Shown piece after piece: positions 10,154 to 22,200 of a DNA stretch of 64,000 nt. Below the pieces are notes generated by a model. It saw only the letters and a list, made by a program, of their open reading frames with translations. It was not told the DNA's origin and ran no database searches. Origin of the DNA: Cryptomeria japonica (lineage: Eukaryota; Streptophyta; Pinopsida; Cupressales; Cupressaceae); the NCBI RefSeq assembly GCF_030272615.1, contig NC_081406.1:241863718-241927717 (forward strand), read 5' to 3'. Both the position numbers and the translations under genes were made by a program. Numbering within the stretch: position 1 is the stretch's first letter; each line of letters opens with the position of its first letter.

Positions 10154-11015
10154 GTGACAGATGATGAATATGATAAGAGAAATTCAGGAGATGAATGGGT
10201 GTTCATTGCTATCAAGGAAGATGATTTGATGACTGTTGATTCTACTAGTTGCATTAATGAGGATAAAGCTTTGGCTACTAAAGTTGAAGAGAAAGATGAA
10301 TGGGTTATTGATAGTGGTTGCTCTCATCACATGACAGGTGATAAGAGTAAGTTTGTGAGTATGGAAAAGTATGATGGTGGCGCAGTAAGATTTGGAGATG
10401 ACAAAGCTGGTATAATTTGTGGTAGAGGTTCTATTTCTCTTGATGGTAAGCATAACATTGAGGATGTCTTGTATTTAGAAGGTCTAAAGCATAATCTTTT
10501 GAGTGTTGGACAGATGGTTGACAAGGGATATGATTTTCAATTGAAGGATGGCAAATTTAAGGTCTTGAGTAGCTCTGAAATAGAGATTGCATCAGGTACA
10601 AAGACTAAAGGTAATATCTTTCACTTGAATGCTAGTGGTAAAAGTTGTTTGATTGCTCATATTGATGAAAGTTGGTTATGGCATAGAGGGATCTGTCATG
10701 TGAATTTTGATTGCATGGTTAAGATAAGTTCTACTCAAGCAGTGAGAGATCTTCCTAAGTTGGTAAAGTCTTCTAATCCGGTATGTAATGAATGTCAATT
10801 AGGGAAGCAGACAAGAGTTACTTTCAAAATAAAATAGTATACTTCTAATGGAATATTGGATCTTGTGCATACTGATTTGTGTGGTCCTTCTAGAGTGAGA
10901 AGCTTATAGGGTGATAGGTATTTCATGTTATTGATATATGGCTACTCAAGGATGTTGCAGGTTACTTTCTTGAGGGAGAAGTATGAATCCTTGGAGAAGT
11001 TCAAGATTTTCAAAG
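10154..11015 (+). pseudogene. TE2 protease, GAG-pre-integrase and integrase N-terminal part
   Basis: The frame contains the aspartic protease motif WVIDSGCSHHM with D-S-G intact at about 10310-10318, then the LLSVGQM segment. The GAG-pre-integrase domain follows, with WLWHRGICHVNF and a CNECQLGKQ zinc-binding tail. After a stop at 10835 the integrase core begins with DLVHTDLCGP (first catalytic Asp). Coding is cut at 11015 by a TIR element and resumes at 11977. Extra stops are visible near 10907 and 11019. Confidence 0.85.
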
Positions 11016-11971
11016 GGTAAGAGCACAAAATTGTGTCACGTTTCAGACCAACTTATCAGCACAAGTAAATTTAATTAATTCTAACTAAAAATTTATTTTA
11101 GTCAAACATATGGTTTATATAGATTCACTATAGCTAAGTTATATATGGGCCACAACTTTTCCAATTGGAAATGTCTACTAAATGTATATTTTAAATCACT
11201 TTGGATCTAATTACGAAAAAAAAATTAAAAACTCGATGTTTCAACAACTCCTACTCTTATAAATAATTTTTTTTTGAAATGTAAAAATACCCTTTTATAG
11301 ATCTATAAGTTAATTTTCCAAAATATATATCTTTTGATATTTTTATTAGTTTTTATATTTTATTTTTTATTTTTATTGAAAGTAGGTCATCGGCACTAAA
11401 ATATAAGGTTGATTATCTTGTCAAGGAAAAATACTAAAATTTATTTAAAATTTGTGAAAAAAATATGACGCGGTAGAGAAAAGAATATATGTCAAGATGA
11501 TATAATTCTTTTCTAATTTGGATAAATAATTAAGAAAAAAGGTGGTGGCAATTGGAAAGAGTTATATTTCAGCATACACAACTTTTCAAATTTATTGAAA
11601 AATATACATTTTTAAAAAATAGTAAAAAATATATCCATGCACTAAAGTTTCAAGTTATCAATATACATAAAAAATTGAAGAAAAAAGGTAAAATTTACTA
11701 AATAAAATGTGGTGGCTTGTGTAACTTCGATTTCAGCATTTTATCAACTAAATTATAATGTTTACTTTATAAAAAACTACATTCAAATAATTTTAAAATT
11801 TTTTGTTAAAATTACAAACATAAAATAGATAAAAGAATATAAATTTTATTAGTTTACATCATTCCAAAATTCAAAACATATATTTCACTTTCTATTGATT
11901 TAATTTAAAAAGTTGAATCAGCATTGACCATTTCCTTTATAAAAGTATTACACAACTTTGTACTTTTACCC
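11016..11971. mobile_element. Non-autonomous TIR DNA transposon (MITE-like), 956 bp
   Basis: The insertion splits TE2 integrase and is flanked by CAAAG (11011-11015 and 11972-11976). The left end reads GGTAAGAGCACAAAATTGTG; the reverse complement of the right end reads GGGTAAAAGTACAAAGTTGT, so the ends form imperfect terminal inverted repeats of about 20 bp. The interior is extremely AT-rich with no open frame. Removing the insert restores continuity of the integrase reading. Superfamily is uncertain: the duplication could be 4 to 6 bp depending on where the G/C-run ends are drawn. Confidence 0.75.
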
Positions 11972-11976
11972 CAAAG

Positions 11977-12297
11977 CTATGGTTGAGATTGAGACTGGAC
12001 TAAAGCTAAAGTGTTTGAGATCTGAAAGAGGTGGTTAATTTACTTTCGGTGAGTTTAATACTTTTTTGTGAAGAGCATGGGATGAAGAGACAGTTATCTG
12101 CTTTGTGAACCCTTTAGCAGAATAGTGTTGTAGAGAGGAAGAACAGAATAATTCAGGAAGTCACTAGAATGAGGATGATTGAAGGAAATGTTTCGCATAT
12201 CTATTAGAGAGAAGTTGTGATTACTGTTGTATACACTTTGAACTGGGTGCATATCAAAGGTGATACCAGTAAGACTCCTTATGAGTTATGATTTGGT
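11977..12297 (+). pseudogene. TE2 integrase core, second part
   Basis: Reading resumes with MVEIETGLKLKCLRSERGG, holding the position of the second catalytic Asp (here Glu in RSERGG). NSVVERKNRIIQE follows with the catalytic Glu, then KTPYEL and FGHV. Several single stops interrupt it (TGA and TAG near 12040, 12108, 12117, 12207). The frame is broken off inside FGHV by TE3 and continues with the next residues at 23852. Confidence 0.85.
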
Positions 12298-12302
12298 CAT
12301 GT

Positions 12303-13212
12303 TGTTGGCAATTGACACTCTATTGGTTGGTTTCATTATGTTATCATTGATGGCAACATGTTTTTGGGTTCAAGCTTCATATGGTGTACTGGCAGGCACT
12401 TCACAGACTCTACACTGGCACTGGCGAGATAGAAGATTTCTTTAGTCACCGGCAATGCAGGCTGACATGGTATGGTAAAGGATATCGATATTGGAGGCCG
12501 ACACATCTTCGATCCGGCATCAAAAACTTGTTTTAATGTTTATTCATTTATGTTATAAGGTCGACATGTAATATGTAATTGTATATATCCTTGTAAACCA
12601 ACATAAGGCATAAATTTGTATAGGGTATATAGGGGAGATTGATTAGATCACTTTTGATGAGGATGGATAAGGTTATGGATGTAATGTAATTCAAAACATA
12701 TCAGAGAGACTATGTATGTGAGGAATTCATTGTAAGGGTTATTCTGATACTGAGGTTTAGGGTTTTAACCGAAACACACAGAACTTAAATCGGAACTATA
12801 TTTTGGCATAGGATACTATATTGAGCAGTTCACACTTCTCTGGATTGTTCTCTGGATTGTTATGTAGTCAATGAGGCTCCTTTTGTGATGAGCAGTGTGC
12901 TCTAGGCTATAAGCATTCCTGCAAGTGCATGCCCAATCATATATTGTAATATCTCTTCATAAGGCCAGTGAATTGATATTGTGGGTCACAAATCTCACCG
13001 TGGTTTTTCCTCATTGAGGTTTTCCACATATAAATCTATGTGTTATGGTTCTCATTTATGTGTTTAGCTTATTGGTCATATTACTTATTTTGATTTTGTT
13101 TATACTGGTATACTAGTTGGTGTATGTATGTTTTGTTAAGGCTAAAATCTTCTATTCTGGTATAACACTAATTCACCCCCCCCCCCCCTCTCAATGTTAT
13201 TGGTTTCCAACA
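12303..13212 (+). repeat. TE3 5' LTR (910 bp)
   Basis: It starts TGTTGGCAATTG and ends TTTCCAACA. A run of 14 C (13175-13188) in a ttcacc...ctctcaatg context lies close to the end, as in other LTRs here. It aligns with the split 3' LTR at 15265-15407 and 23106-23846. Confidence 0.88.
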
Positions 13213-13214
13213 AC

Positions 13215-13224
13215 TGGTATCAGA
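13215..13224 (+). other. TE3 primer-binding site
   Basis: TGGTATCAGA lies 2 bp after the LTR end. It matches ten positions of the initiator Met tRNA primer site, then diverges (aacaac). Confidence 0.75.
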
Positions 13225-13229
13225 AACAA

Positions 13230-14995
13230 CCAAACAAACAACTAGTTAGGAAGGTTACCATCAAATTACCGACATAGAAGTAGGCACCCAAGGCTACAAC
13301 ATCGGCTACATCTAGTACTACCAGAAGGAGGAAGAAGAGTGGCATTGATTTGACACTAGAGACTAGTAATGTAACAATTATTATGCCTAAGACTTGTGCT
13401 AAAATTGTAGATGAAATAACTAAGGATGGGATACTGAAAATTGTCAAGTATTATTATGATACATTTAAAGTTGATGAATAGAGAGAGGTAGAGGAAGCAA
13501 TTCTTCTATATTTAGACATCTATAAGAAAGCATTAATTGAAATAGAAAATCAAATACCGACAGAGCTATAGAACATATTAGATGCTAGAAGGCTATCTGC
13601 AATGCAAGAATTTTTAGCTATATGTGTTGCTATAACTCCAAATGATATGGAGAAGACAATTCAAGTTGCAGATAGGAAAGTTTTCAATAGCAAACATAGA
13701 ATAACTAGCCCGATGTTAGGAAGGATGAATGAGATAATAAAGGAAACACATAAGGGTTGGATAAAACTTTTGGGAGAGCATAGAGGATTATTTACTTCAC
13801 CAGAGATAAAGATTGATACTGTAGATACACCGATTGAAAGGAAAGGTAAAGGAATTATGGGTACTCCACCCTCAATTTTGAAGAATATCAAAATAGTGGA
13901 AATTGAACCACTAGTTAACTCAAATGCACAGACAAATACACAGACACTGATTACTACAGAGAACATTGTATGGGATACTAACATTCAGGACACTTTTTCT
14001 CTAGATACTAATGTACAGGTTGAGGATACTATTCCTAGAGAGGAACTAGCAGTTGCATAGACTACACCAAGTGGTGAAGCCACCGGTGCAAGTGAGGAGG
14101 TAATAAAGGATAAATCACCAGAGAAAATAGGGGAATCCAATAGGGAACCAGTTGTTGACACGTCATTATTGGCAATTGACACTTCTCTAGTAGAAAAGAA
14201 AAACTTCACAAAGATGAGTCCCACAGAACTGATGATGATGATGGCTGCTAAGAAACTGATGAAGGAGGGAACCACAAACAAAGGGATTATAGATCAATCC
14301 ATAATTGTTTTGCATAGATTGGTCCCATAATGTAAGATTGAGAATGAAGTGAGCCCTTCCAGAAAGCTTAAGATAATAACATAACACATCTCTAAATATT
14401 TTTAATCATTACAACAGATCTCTAACCGGCTAGCACTTGAAAAATTCACTTTGGCTAAGAGAGTCACTTTTGATCAGATCATTGACAGAGAGAAGAAAAG
14501 GATTGAGGAGAAGTTAATTATGATAGAAAATTATCTGAAACAAGGTACTAATATATTCAGGGTATGTTGCAATACAGAGATTCTTACAGCAAAAGTGGAT
14601 GAAAAGATAAAAGAGGTACAAGACAAAATTGCTAGTATTGTTAACTCTTTTGATGGACTAACTTCACTGACCAAATCTATTGAAGGACAAATTTTGACTT
14701 TGGAGAATCAAATCTTTTCTCTTGAAAAAGAAAGAGATAAGGATCACTCGGAGAGCCAGAAGTCTCAAAGGTTTGGTGAGTCCAAGATTGGAGTCACTTG
14801 GTGTACATAAGAGGGAATGCATGGATATGCTTGGTAAGCCCACACTGACAAAGGTTAATGAGAAAGAATCACTTGCATATTTACTGAGTGGACTTGTATC
14901 TATCTCCAGCACATTCAAAATAGGTTAGGATATTTATGTGGAGTTATTAGAGAAAGCTTACCAAGAAATCTTGAAATTGGTCAAGCTCCGGTAAG
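13230..14995 (+). pseudogene. TE3 ORF of unknown function
   Basis: One frame is readable from about 13230 to 14770 with stops at about 13480, 13570, 14058, 14328, 14382 and 14403. A frameshift near 14770 leads to a tail ending about 14995, giving some 590 codons. The N-terminal part is basic (TTRRRKKSG), the middle has FLAICVAITPNDMEKTIQ and GWIKLLGEHRGLF, a low-complexity Thr/Asn/Glu-rich linker follows, and the last 130 residues look coiled-coil (EKKRIEEKLIMIENYLKQG and onward). There is no CCHC knuckle, protease or polymerase motif and I do not recognise the family. Its position after the primer site suggests a gag-like or packaging role, which is inference. Confidence 0.6.
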
Positions 14996-15264
14996 ACATT
15001 TTTTTTGAGGTATTCAATGTACAGTTATCATTCTTTGACATTCTTTTTATAATTTTTGGGAATTGATGTCAAAGGGGGAGTAGTATACATGTGAAAAAAA
15101 ATGAAGGGTTGCATACATTAGGGGGAGTTACAGAGTTTTGGAATTTTGGAGTATTGGAGTATTTTGCATATTCAGCTCAGGGGGAGCAGGGCAAGATGAA
15201 ACTGGCAGTTGAAACCATGACCATTTTTCACATGAGTCATGCCATCAATGCCAAAGAGGGAGAT
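14996..15264 (+). other. TE3 3' untranslated region with polypurine tracts
   Basis: The tract next to the 3' LTR is caaagagggagat (15252-15264). Further G5 purine tracts lie upstream at 15071 (aaagggggag), 15121 and 15180. No gene is present. Confidence 0.75.
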
Positions 15265-15407
15265 TGTTGGAAATTGACCCTCTATTGGCTGGTTTCATTA
15301 TGTTGTCATTGATGGCAACATGTTTTTGGGTTCAGGTTTCATATGGTGTACCGGCAGGCACTTCACAGACTCTACATCGGCACCAGCACCGGCAGGATAG
15401 AAGATTT
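15265..15407 (+). repeat. TE3 3' LTR, left segment
   Basis: It starts TGTTGGAAATTGACC and follows the 5' LTR closely until the GATTT target (15403-15407), where TE4 interrupts it. Confidence 0.88.
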
Positions 15408-15857
15408 TGTTGGTGTAAATAAATATTCATCATGGATACCATTACACTTTACTTAAGTTAACTTAGAATAATGCATCTCTTCGTAGTTTGGATTTGAGAC
15501 ACTTAGGGAAGTGTGCACATAGGGATATAGCTTGTAGGAGAAATTCCACCTTTTGTGGTCTTATTGTGCTGTTACACTCCACATTTGATGGGTCATCCAC
15601 CTCTTGTGGAATATTATATTATTTCTCCTACCTACCCCTAGTATTTCTTACCTACCCTTGTTTCTCATTGAGCCACATGTCAAGATTTTGTGCTCGTACA
15701 TCCATATAGCCTTGCCTATATAAGCAAGCCTATATTCATTATATTGGTTAATCCAGTTGATCATTTGCATATTGATGAGAATACAGTTTGTTCTTGTCAT
15801 TATTTTGTCTCTCTTTTATACTTTTCATTGTGCCCTTGATCTTGGCAAAATCTCACA
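15408..15857 (+). repeat. TE4 5' LTR (450 bp)
   Basis: It is bounded by TGTTGG and CTCACA. A TATA-like box (tatataag) lies near 15717, about 140 bp from the LTR end, and marks the likely U3/R promoter. Confidence 0.92.
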
Positions 15858-15858
15858 A

Positions 15859-15869
15859 GGTATCAGAGC
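15859..15869 (+). other. TE4 primer-binding site
   Basis: GGTATCAGAGC directly follows the LTR end and matches initiator Met tRNA, lacking only the first T of the usual site. Confidence 0.85.
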
Positions 15870-17505
15870 CATTTGGGCTTCATTGATTGGTTTTTGGAGA
15901 CATTTTGGAAGGCTTCTATTTTTAGATTTGAGGGACAAGCATTTTTTGGAGGCATCTTAGAGAGTTTTCAACCTCACCATTGTGTCCGGGAGGCCGTTTC
16001 CATAAAAATCGAGTATAAACTCGACCTGTTTTGGCAAAAATCATTTTTTGGGTATGGAGGAATTTTTTGCCCAATTCGGGCGGTACGGTACAGAATTTTT
16101 GGATTTAAAAAACAAATTATTTTTTTCTGAAAATTATTTTTCCAGTTTGAATTTTTCTTTTTCTAAAAATAAAATAAAATAAAAAATATGAAAAGGCGAA
16201 AGGGGGTTTTATTTTTCAAAAAAAAAAGAAAAAAAAAATTATTTTTGGGGGTTCCTAGACCCCCCTGCCCCACTGTACTTTTCTGCAAGTCGTAGGTTCT
16301 ACCATGCACAAGAGCTATAGGTCCCACCACTGGCAGCCACCACCCCACAGGTCCTCAACAACAGATCTCCTGCTGGCACCTCCGCTACACCGTCGACCCC
16401 TGCTGGCCCCTTCGCGCAGCCCCTGCAGCTCCCCGCAGTTGCCACCTCTAGCAGCCCCTCCACACTCTGCCCGCGGTAGTCCACACCGCCGCCCACGCAA
16501 GCCACTACGGCCCCACCACTATTGCCTACGTCAGCCTTGCACGTCGTCGTCAAGCTCGCAGCAGCTTCGGCCACCACCGTCGAGCTTTGGCTCCTTCGTC
16601 GACGCCTCTCGCCGACCCAACCGCCACTAACAAATTTTTGGCAACCATTGCCAGCCGGTCGCCACCCACCAGACCGTCAGTGACTACCAACAAGGCCCAC
16701 CAACAATGCCACACAGGCAACCCAGTCACCTGCTCCGTCAGTAGCACAGCCCAATTAGCGCCACCTAGATTTTCTGCACAGTCAGCTGCCACATAAGCAC
16801 CCAATCACCCTGGTCTAGGGTGCGATGACCATTTTGACGGTCATACAACCATCAAATTTAGCACAGTGTTTTGTTGACGTCAGCATCCGTTGAGCAGTTT
16901 GGATTTTTGGGTCAACTTTGGAGGCCCATAACTTGCTCAATTTTGCTCCTTTTTGGGTGCAAATTTTTTTGATTTGGGATAATTTTTCGTGCTCTTCGCA
17001 GTGGTGTGGTTATTTTCTGATTTTGGTGCATAGATTTTTTGGAATTTTTGGACTCTCTCAATTGTACCTATCCAATCCTCAATTCTGCAACTTCAAAGGC
17101 TTCATTTGAGCGCATAGGACCTCCTTTTCAGGTGCTGTTTTTTTTAAAAGTGCATGTTTTTTCATCTACTTTCATAATATATGATAAAATTTTAGATATT
17201 TTGAGTGTAAATTGTACTTTCAGATATTGGTCTTATTTGGCCTATTTGGTACTTGTAAATTGCTTGGATCTTAGTTTATATCTCTTGCAGTATTAGTTTG
17301 AATCTCTTTTGGCCTTATTGAGGCAGTTGTAAAATTGAAATCAGAAGTTCACTTTGCCATTTTTTGCAAGTGGCCCATTGTACACGCACTAAGTATAAAG
17401 TGTCAAATCATCACTTTGGGGGGGGTTCTTTGATTGAGTGAATTTGGGGGGGTGTCTTGTGTGATTGTGCCTCTCTTTCCTTGTGCTCTTTCCATTTTGT
17501 TGCAA
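15870..17505 (+). other. TE4 long untranslated leader
   Basis: About 1.6 kb separates the primer site from the gag ATG. The part at about 16255-16810 is strikingly C/G-rich, with many CCACC and CpG steps, in an otherwise AT-rich element. Open frames there are Pro/Ser/Arg low-complexity translations of the base bias and are not called as genes. The rest shows T-rich runs and no repeat structure. Confidence 0.6.
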
Positions 17506-17762
17506 TGAGTCCTCATAAATTTCCACCTTTAACTCCACATAATTATGCATCATGGAAAATTAAAGTATGGAGCAAATTAATGGAAAAAGGTCTCACGTAT
17601 TACATAGATGGAACAATAGAAGCACCACCTGATCCTAAGGTTGATCCTAATGCTCAGTTAGAATGGCTCACTAAGAATTGCATGGCTCTTGGAACTTTGC
17701 GTAAGTATATATCAGATGGCCTCATCTTTCATATTGAGAAGTATACTACAATCAAATATGCT
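17506..17762 (+). pseudogene. TE4 gag, N-terminal part
   Basis: The ATG at 17506 opens MSPHKFPPLTPHNYASWKIK, the typical copia gag start with the NYASWK motif, followed by ALGTLRKYISDG. It is cut at TATGC (17757-17761) by a solo LTR; reading resumes after 18557. The start is chosen because it is the first ATG in the homologous frame and follows a long stop-rich leader. Confidence 0.85.
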
Positions 17763-18552
17763 TGTATTAGGAATCCCACAGATACTGAGAGGGGGCGGTG
17801 AATCAGTATCTGACCGGTATATAGAATTTCTTAACTTAAAACATGCAAAACATAATATAACAGTGTATCGGTATGCAAGAAATAATGCAATAAACAAAAT
17901 CAAGAACATCCACATGAAAAGAACACCATAACACAAGATTTTAATGAGGAAACCCGGTGTGGGAAAAACCTTAGTGGGATTTGTGACCCACAATATTCAC
18001 TCACTGGCCAATAAGAGAATATTACTTACAATAGGGGCCTGCACATGCAGGAAGGCCAATTGCCTAGAGCTCACTGCTCAATGGGAAGTCTCACTGACTT
18101 ACAATGAGGATTATACAAATCCAATATCTTGTACTGCTTTACGATAGCATCTTCACTGCCTGATCCAGTACTGGTTGCTACTTTGCTGCTTACATAAACC
18201 CCTTAACCTATATTTCGTATAATAGGTCTGCCTGATATTTTTCCTTATTACTTACATCTCCTATATACAAATTGTCTACAATGATCTCTTTTATATATAA
18301 GAGTCATTTTACAATTTGCCAAGTCGGCTTACACAGTTTTACAATAATAAACAAAATATAATATAACAAAATCCTGTCGACCTTTGTGCCGGTATACTTC
18401 CTTTCTTTTGTGCCAGTGCCGGTGTCCTGAGTGTCGGTGTAGAGTGTGATCTGCTGATGCCGGTATAATGCCTTTGCCGGTGCCATAGGATTGCAAGGTT
18501 GTCGTCAATGACAAAACCTTCAATCACATAAAATGTCTCATTGGAGTGTGCA
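17763..18552 (-). mobile_element. Solo LTR inserted in TE4 gag
   Basis: A sequence of about 790 bp starts TGTATTAGG and ends GTGTGCA, flanked by TATGC (17757-17761 and 18553-18557). An extra T at 17762 makes the exact left end uncertain by 1 bp. Read on the minus strand it shares modules with the TE3 LTR: the gagcagtg-gagctctagg block, gtgggtcacaaat, ggtttttccc and gattcaccgccccctctcag near its end. It has no internal region. It is thus a solo LTR of a family related to TE3 and is the innermost insertion of the nest. Confidence 0.82.
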
Positions 18553-18557
18553 TATGC

Positions 18558-19249
18558 CAATAGCTTGAGATATGTTTCAGAAATTGTATGGTCAAGTTGA
18601 TGAAATCAGAGGTTACAAGATTGATAATGAGCTTACCAACTTGGATCCCAAGAGTTTTGATACAATCCAAGATTATGTCACCAAAGAAAATGAGCTAAGA
18701 GAAAAGCTTAAGGATTGTGGAATTGAAAAAAAGGATGCTCAGTTGATATTCAACTTGTTGGACAAGCTTGCACCAGAATATGCAGCATTTGTGTCTAGCT
18801 TCCAAACTCATCGTTTGACAATGGGGAGTTCCTACGTTATGCCTACATTTGATGCTTTCATGGAAATGTTGATATTGGAACAATCTAAGTTGTTGAATAT
18901 GGGGCTTCTCAAGTCTTCAAATTCCAAGGCTTTGGTGGCTAATCAAGGGAATCAAGGAGGTCAAGGAAAAGATTCCAACAAGAAGAAGAAGCAATCTAAG
19001 TCAAAGCCACAACAGGAAAAAGGGCAATCATCCTCTCCATCACAAGGCAATTTTCCATCCTCTTCCAAGAAGGGGACACCACCTAAGAAGGATAAACCAA
19101 CTTGTGCATATTTCAAGAAGTATGGTCATGATGAGCATCGATGCCACACCAAGCAAGTTGATGAGTTGACAAATCTTCTTAAGAAAAACAACATCAACTT
19201 GCCATCCGCCTACACAAAGAAGGATTCATCTCCTTCCTCTTCCTCATAG
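18558..19249 (+). pseudogene. TE4 gag, C-terminal part
   Basis: The frame resumes with MFQKLYGQVDEIRGYKIDNE and carries the UBN2 gag core (KSFDTIQDYVTKENELREKL, then a LLDKLAPEYAAFV stretch). A Lys/Gln/Ser-rich basic linker and a zinc knuckle related to CAYFKKYGHDEHRC follow; the second Cys of the CX2C pair is Phe, so zinc binding may be weakened. It ends at a TAG (19247-19249), but the downstream protease continues in the same frame, so in the parent this was one polyprotein. Confidence 0.88.
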
Positions 19250-22200
19250 CCTAAGGGAAAAGGGCAAGTATTTGTGGCTACAACAGGTTCTTCACAGCAG
19301 TGGATACTTGACTCGGGTGGCTCTTATCACATGGGTTCTACAAAGGAACAGTTTTCTTCATTGGAGCCATCTAAGGTACCTCACATTTTCATAGGTGATT
19401 ATACACAAGTAGAGGTTGAAGGGAAAGGTTCAGTTGACATGGATGGTGGAACATTTGAGAATGTTCTTTATGCTCCTAACTTGTCTACCAACCTTCTCTC
19501 TATCTACCAAATCACCAACTATGGGAATGGGAAAAAGGTTGAGTTTACACCTGATTTAGTTGTGGTAAAGGAACTTGACGATGATGCATTGGTAGCAATG
19601 GGATAAGTTAATGACAACTCAAGGCTTTATTCATTCTCCCACTTTGTGTGAAGTTCTCCTTCTAGGGCCTTGCTTACTCATTCAAATTTAGAAAGTAAGC
19701 TATGGCATGAGCGGTTTAGTCACCTCAACTATCACTATCTTCAGCAGCTCAGCACTAAAGACATGGTCACATGTCTACCTTGAATCAATTTTTTAGAGGG
19801 TGTATGTTCAGGTTGTTCCATGGGTAAGCATCCCGAGGAGAATTTTGATAAGGGGAAAGCTTGGAGAGCTTTGTAAGTTCTTCAACTTGTTCATAGCGAT
19901 GTAGCAGGTCCATTTCCAGCACCTTCATTTAGCAAGGCTTGCTATGTCCTCACCTTCATTGATGACTACTCCCACTTCACTTGTGTCTACTTTCTCATTC
20001 ATAAGAGTGAAGTATTTGACAGATTTCAAGACTTCAAGACTCGTGTGGAGAAGCAATCCGGGAAAGTGGTCAAGATTCTTCATACAGATAATGGAAGGGA
20101 ATATGTGAACAAGAGACTTGAGGATTTTTGTATATTTGAGGGGATTGATCTTCAACATTCTGTTGCATACACTCCATAGAAGAACAGAGTTGCAGAGTGC
20201 AAGAATAGAACTCTCAAATAAATGGCTAGTTGTATGATACATGCACATTCTCTTGATCCCGCCTTTTGGGTAGAGGCTATCAGTTGTGCCACACACATCC
20301 AGAATCAGGTTCCTCACAAAGCTTTGCAAGGTATTAGTCCTTTTGAGGCTTGGGCTGCTAGGAAACCGATTGTCAGACATTTCAGAGTCTTTGGGTTTCT
20401 AGCATGAGCTCGTATACCTCTATAGAAACGCAAGGCATTGGAACCTCAGAGTCAGCCTTGCATATTTATTGGATATCTTGAGGGTGTTAAGGCATATAGA
20501 TTGATGGATCCTAAGACACATGAGGTGTTTATTGAGAGGAGTGTTCACTTTAAGGAAAGCTCTCCTAGCTTAGCCTCTCTACCTCCTCCACCTTCCTCCA
20601 TTGTGAATAGTGATGCTAGTGATTCAGATGATGAGACTCCTTCAACTTCGACTCGCAGGGTTACACCTCCATAGGGTCCACTTGTAGTTGAGGAGCCTCG
20701 TTCTCCACCTCCACATAGACCTCATTGGGCTCAATAGACACTTGAGTCTATGGGTTCTCTTGTTGGGGATCCTTCAGATACATAGAGAACTCGATTACAG
20801 CATTAGGATCTTCCACATGTACTCATTACTATCACTTCTGATCCACAGACATTTCGAGAAGCATCAGGGTTTCTTGAGTGGGACAAAGCTATGGAGGAAG
20901 AGTATAGTTCCTTGATGAGGAACAACACATATGATTTAGTCCATCTCCCTAAGGGGAGAAAGATGGTTCAATGTAAGTGGATCTATCAAACCAAGTTTGC
21001 AACGAATGGTAGTGTGGATAAGTATAAGGCTCAACTTGTTGCAAAAGGTTTCTCTCAAGTTCCAAGTTTTGACTATACTGAGACCTTTGCGCCTGTAGCC
21101 AAGATGAACTCCATTCACTTGACACTTGCTATTGTTGCAACTCATGGTTGGGTTGTACATCATATGGATGTGAAGAGTGTTTTTCTTCATGGTGATCTTG
21201 ATGAGGAGATTTATATGGTGTAGCGATAGGGTTTCATCTAGGATACTTCCTTAGTTTGCAGACTAAGGAAATCTCTCTATGGCCTTAAGCAGGCCCCCAA
21301 GGCTTGGCACGCCAAGATGGATTCCTTTCTTCTCTCAGCAAGGTTCACCAGTGTCATTCCGATCCGAATGTCTACATTTTGTGATAGGATGACTCACTTG
21401 ATACTTGTGCTCTATGTTGATGATTTGATCATTATTGGGAGCATCGCATCCATCATTAGCAGGGTCAAATCTGCTTTGCATGACAGATTTTCTATGACTT
21501 ACTTGGGTCTTTTGCACTACTTTCTTGGGATAGAGATTTCACAGTCACCTTTCAGGATTTCACTATCGCAGCCCAATTATGCTCTTGATCTACTTTCACG
21601 CTTTCATATGGCTGATTGTAATCCTGCACTGACTCCCTTTTGTTCAAGAGTCAAGCTTGAGGCTCAGTGTTCTTCTCTACCAGTTGATGCCACATTGTAT
21701 CGTCAGCTTATGGGTAGTCTCATCTACTTGACTCACACATGCCCTAATATTTCATTTGCAGTTGGCATGGTTTCCCACTTCATGTAGGAACCACATGAGC
21801 TTCATTGGAAAGCCACCAAAGGCATCCTTCATTACATCTAGGGTACACATCACTATGGGATTCACTATGCAGCAGGCACAAGACTTCACTTGGTTGGTTA
21901 CACAGACTCTGATTGGGCTGGCGATCTTGATGATCATAAGTCTATTTCAGGTTACAGTTTTCACCTTGGTTCAAGCCCCATTTGTTGGTAGAGCAAGAAG
22001 CAACATGCTATTGCTCTCTCTTTGACTGAGGCTAAGTATCAAGGAGTTGTTAACGCAACGACTGAGACAATTTGGCTTCAGCAGATTCTTACAGAGTTTG
22101 GGTTCACCACTCCATGGCTGATAGTTCTACATTGCGACAATCAAAGTGCTATTGCAATCTCAAAGAACTCGGTCCAGCGCCAGCGGACCAAACACATCGA

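Noticed and set aside
16304-16804. Several overlapping Pro/Ser/Arg or Gly/Ala-rich frames on both strands as genes
   Set aside because: They arise from the C/G-rich leader of TE4, occur in many frames at once, and show no domain.
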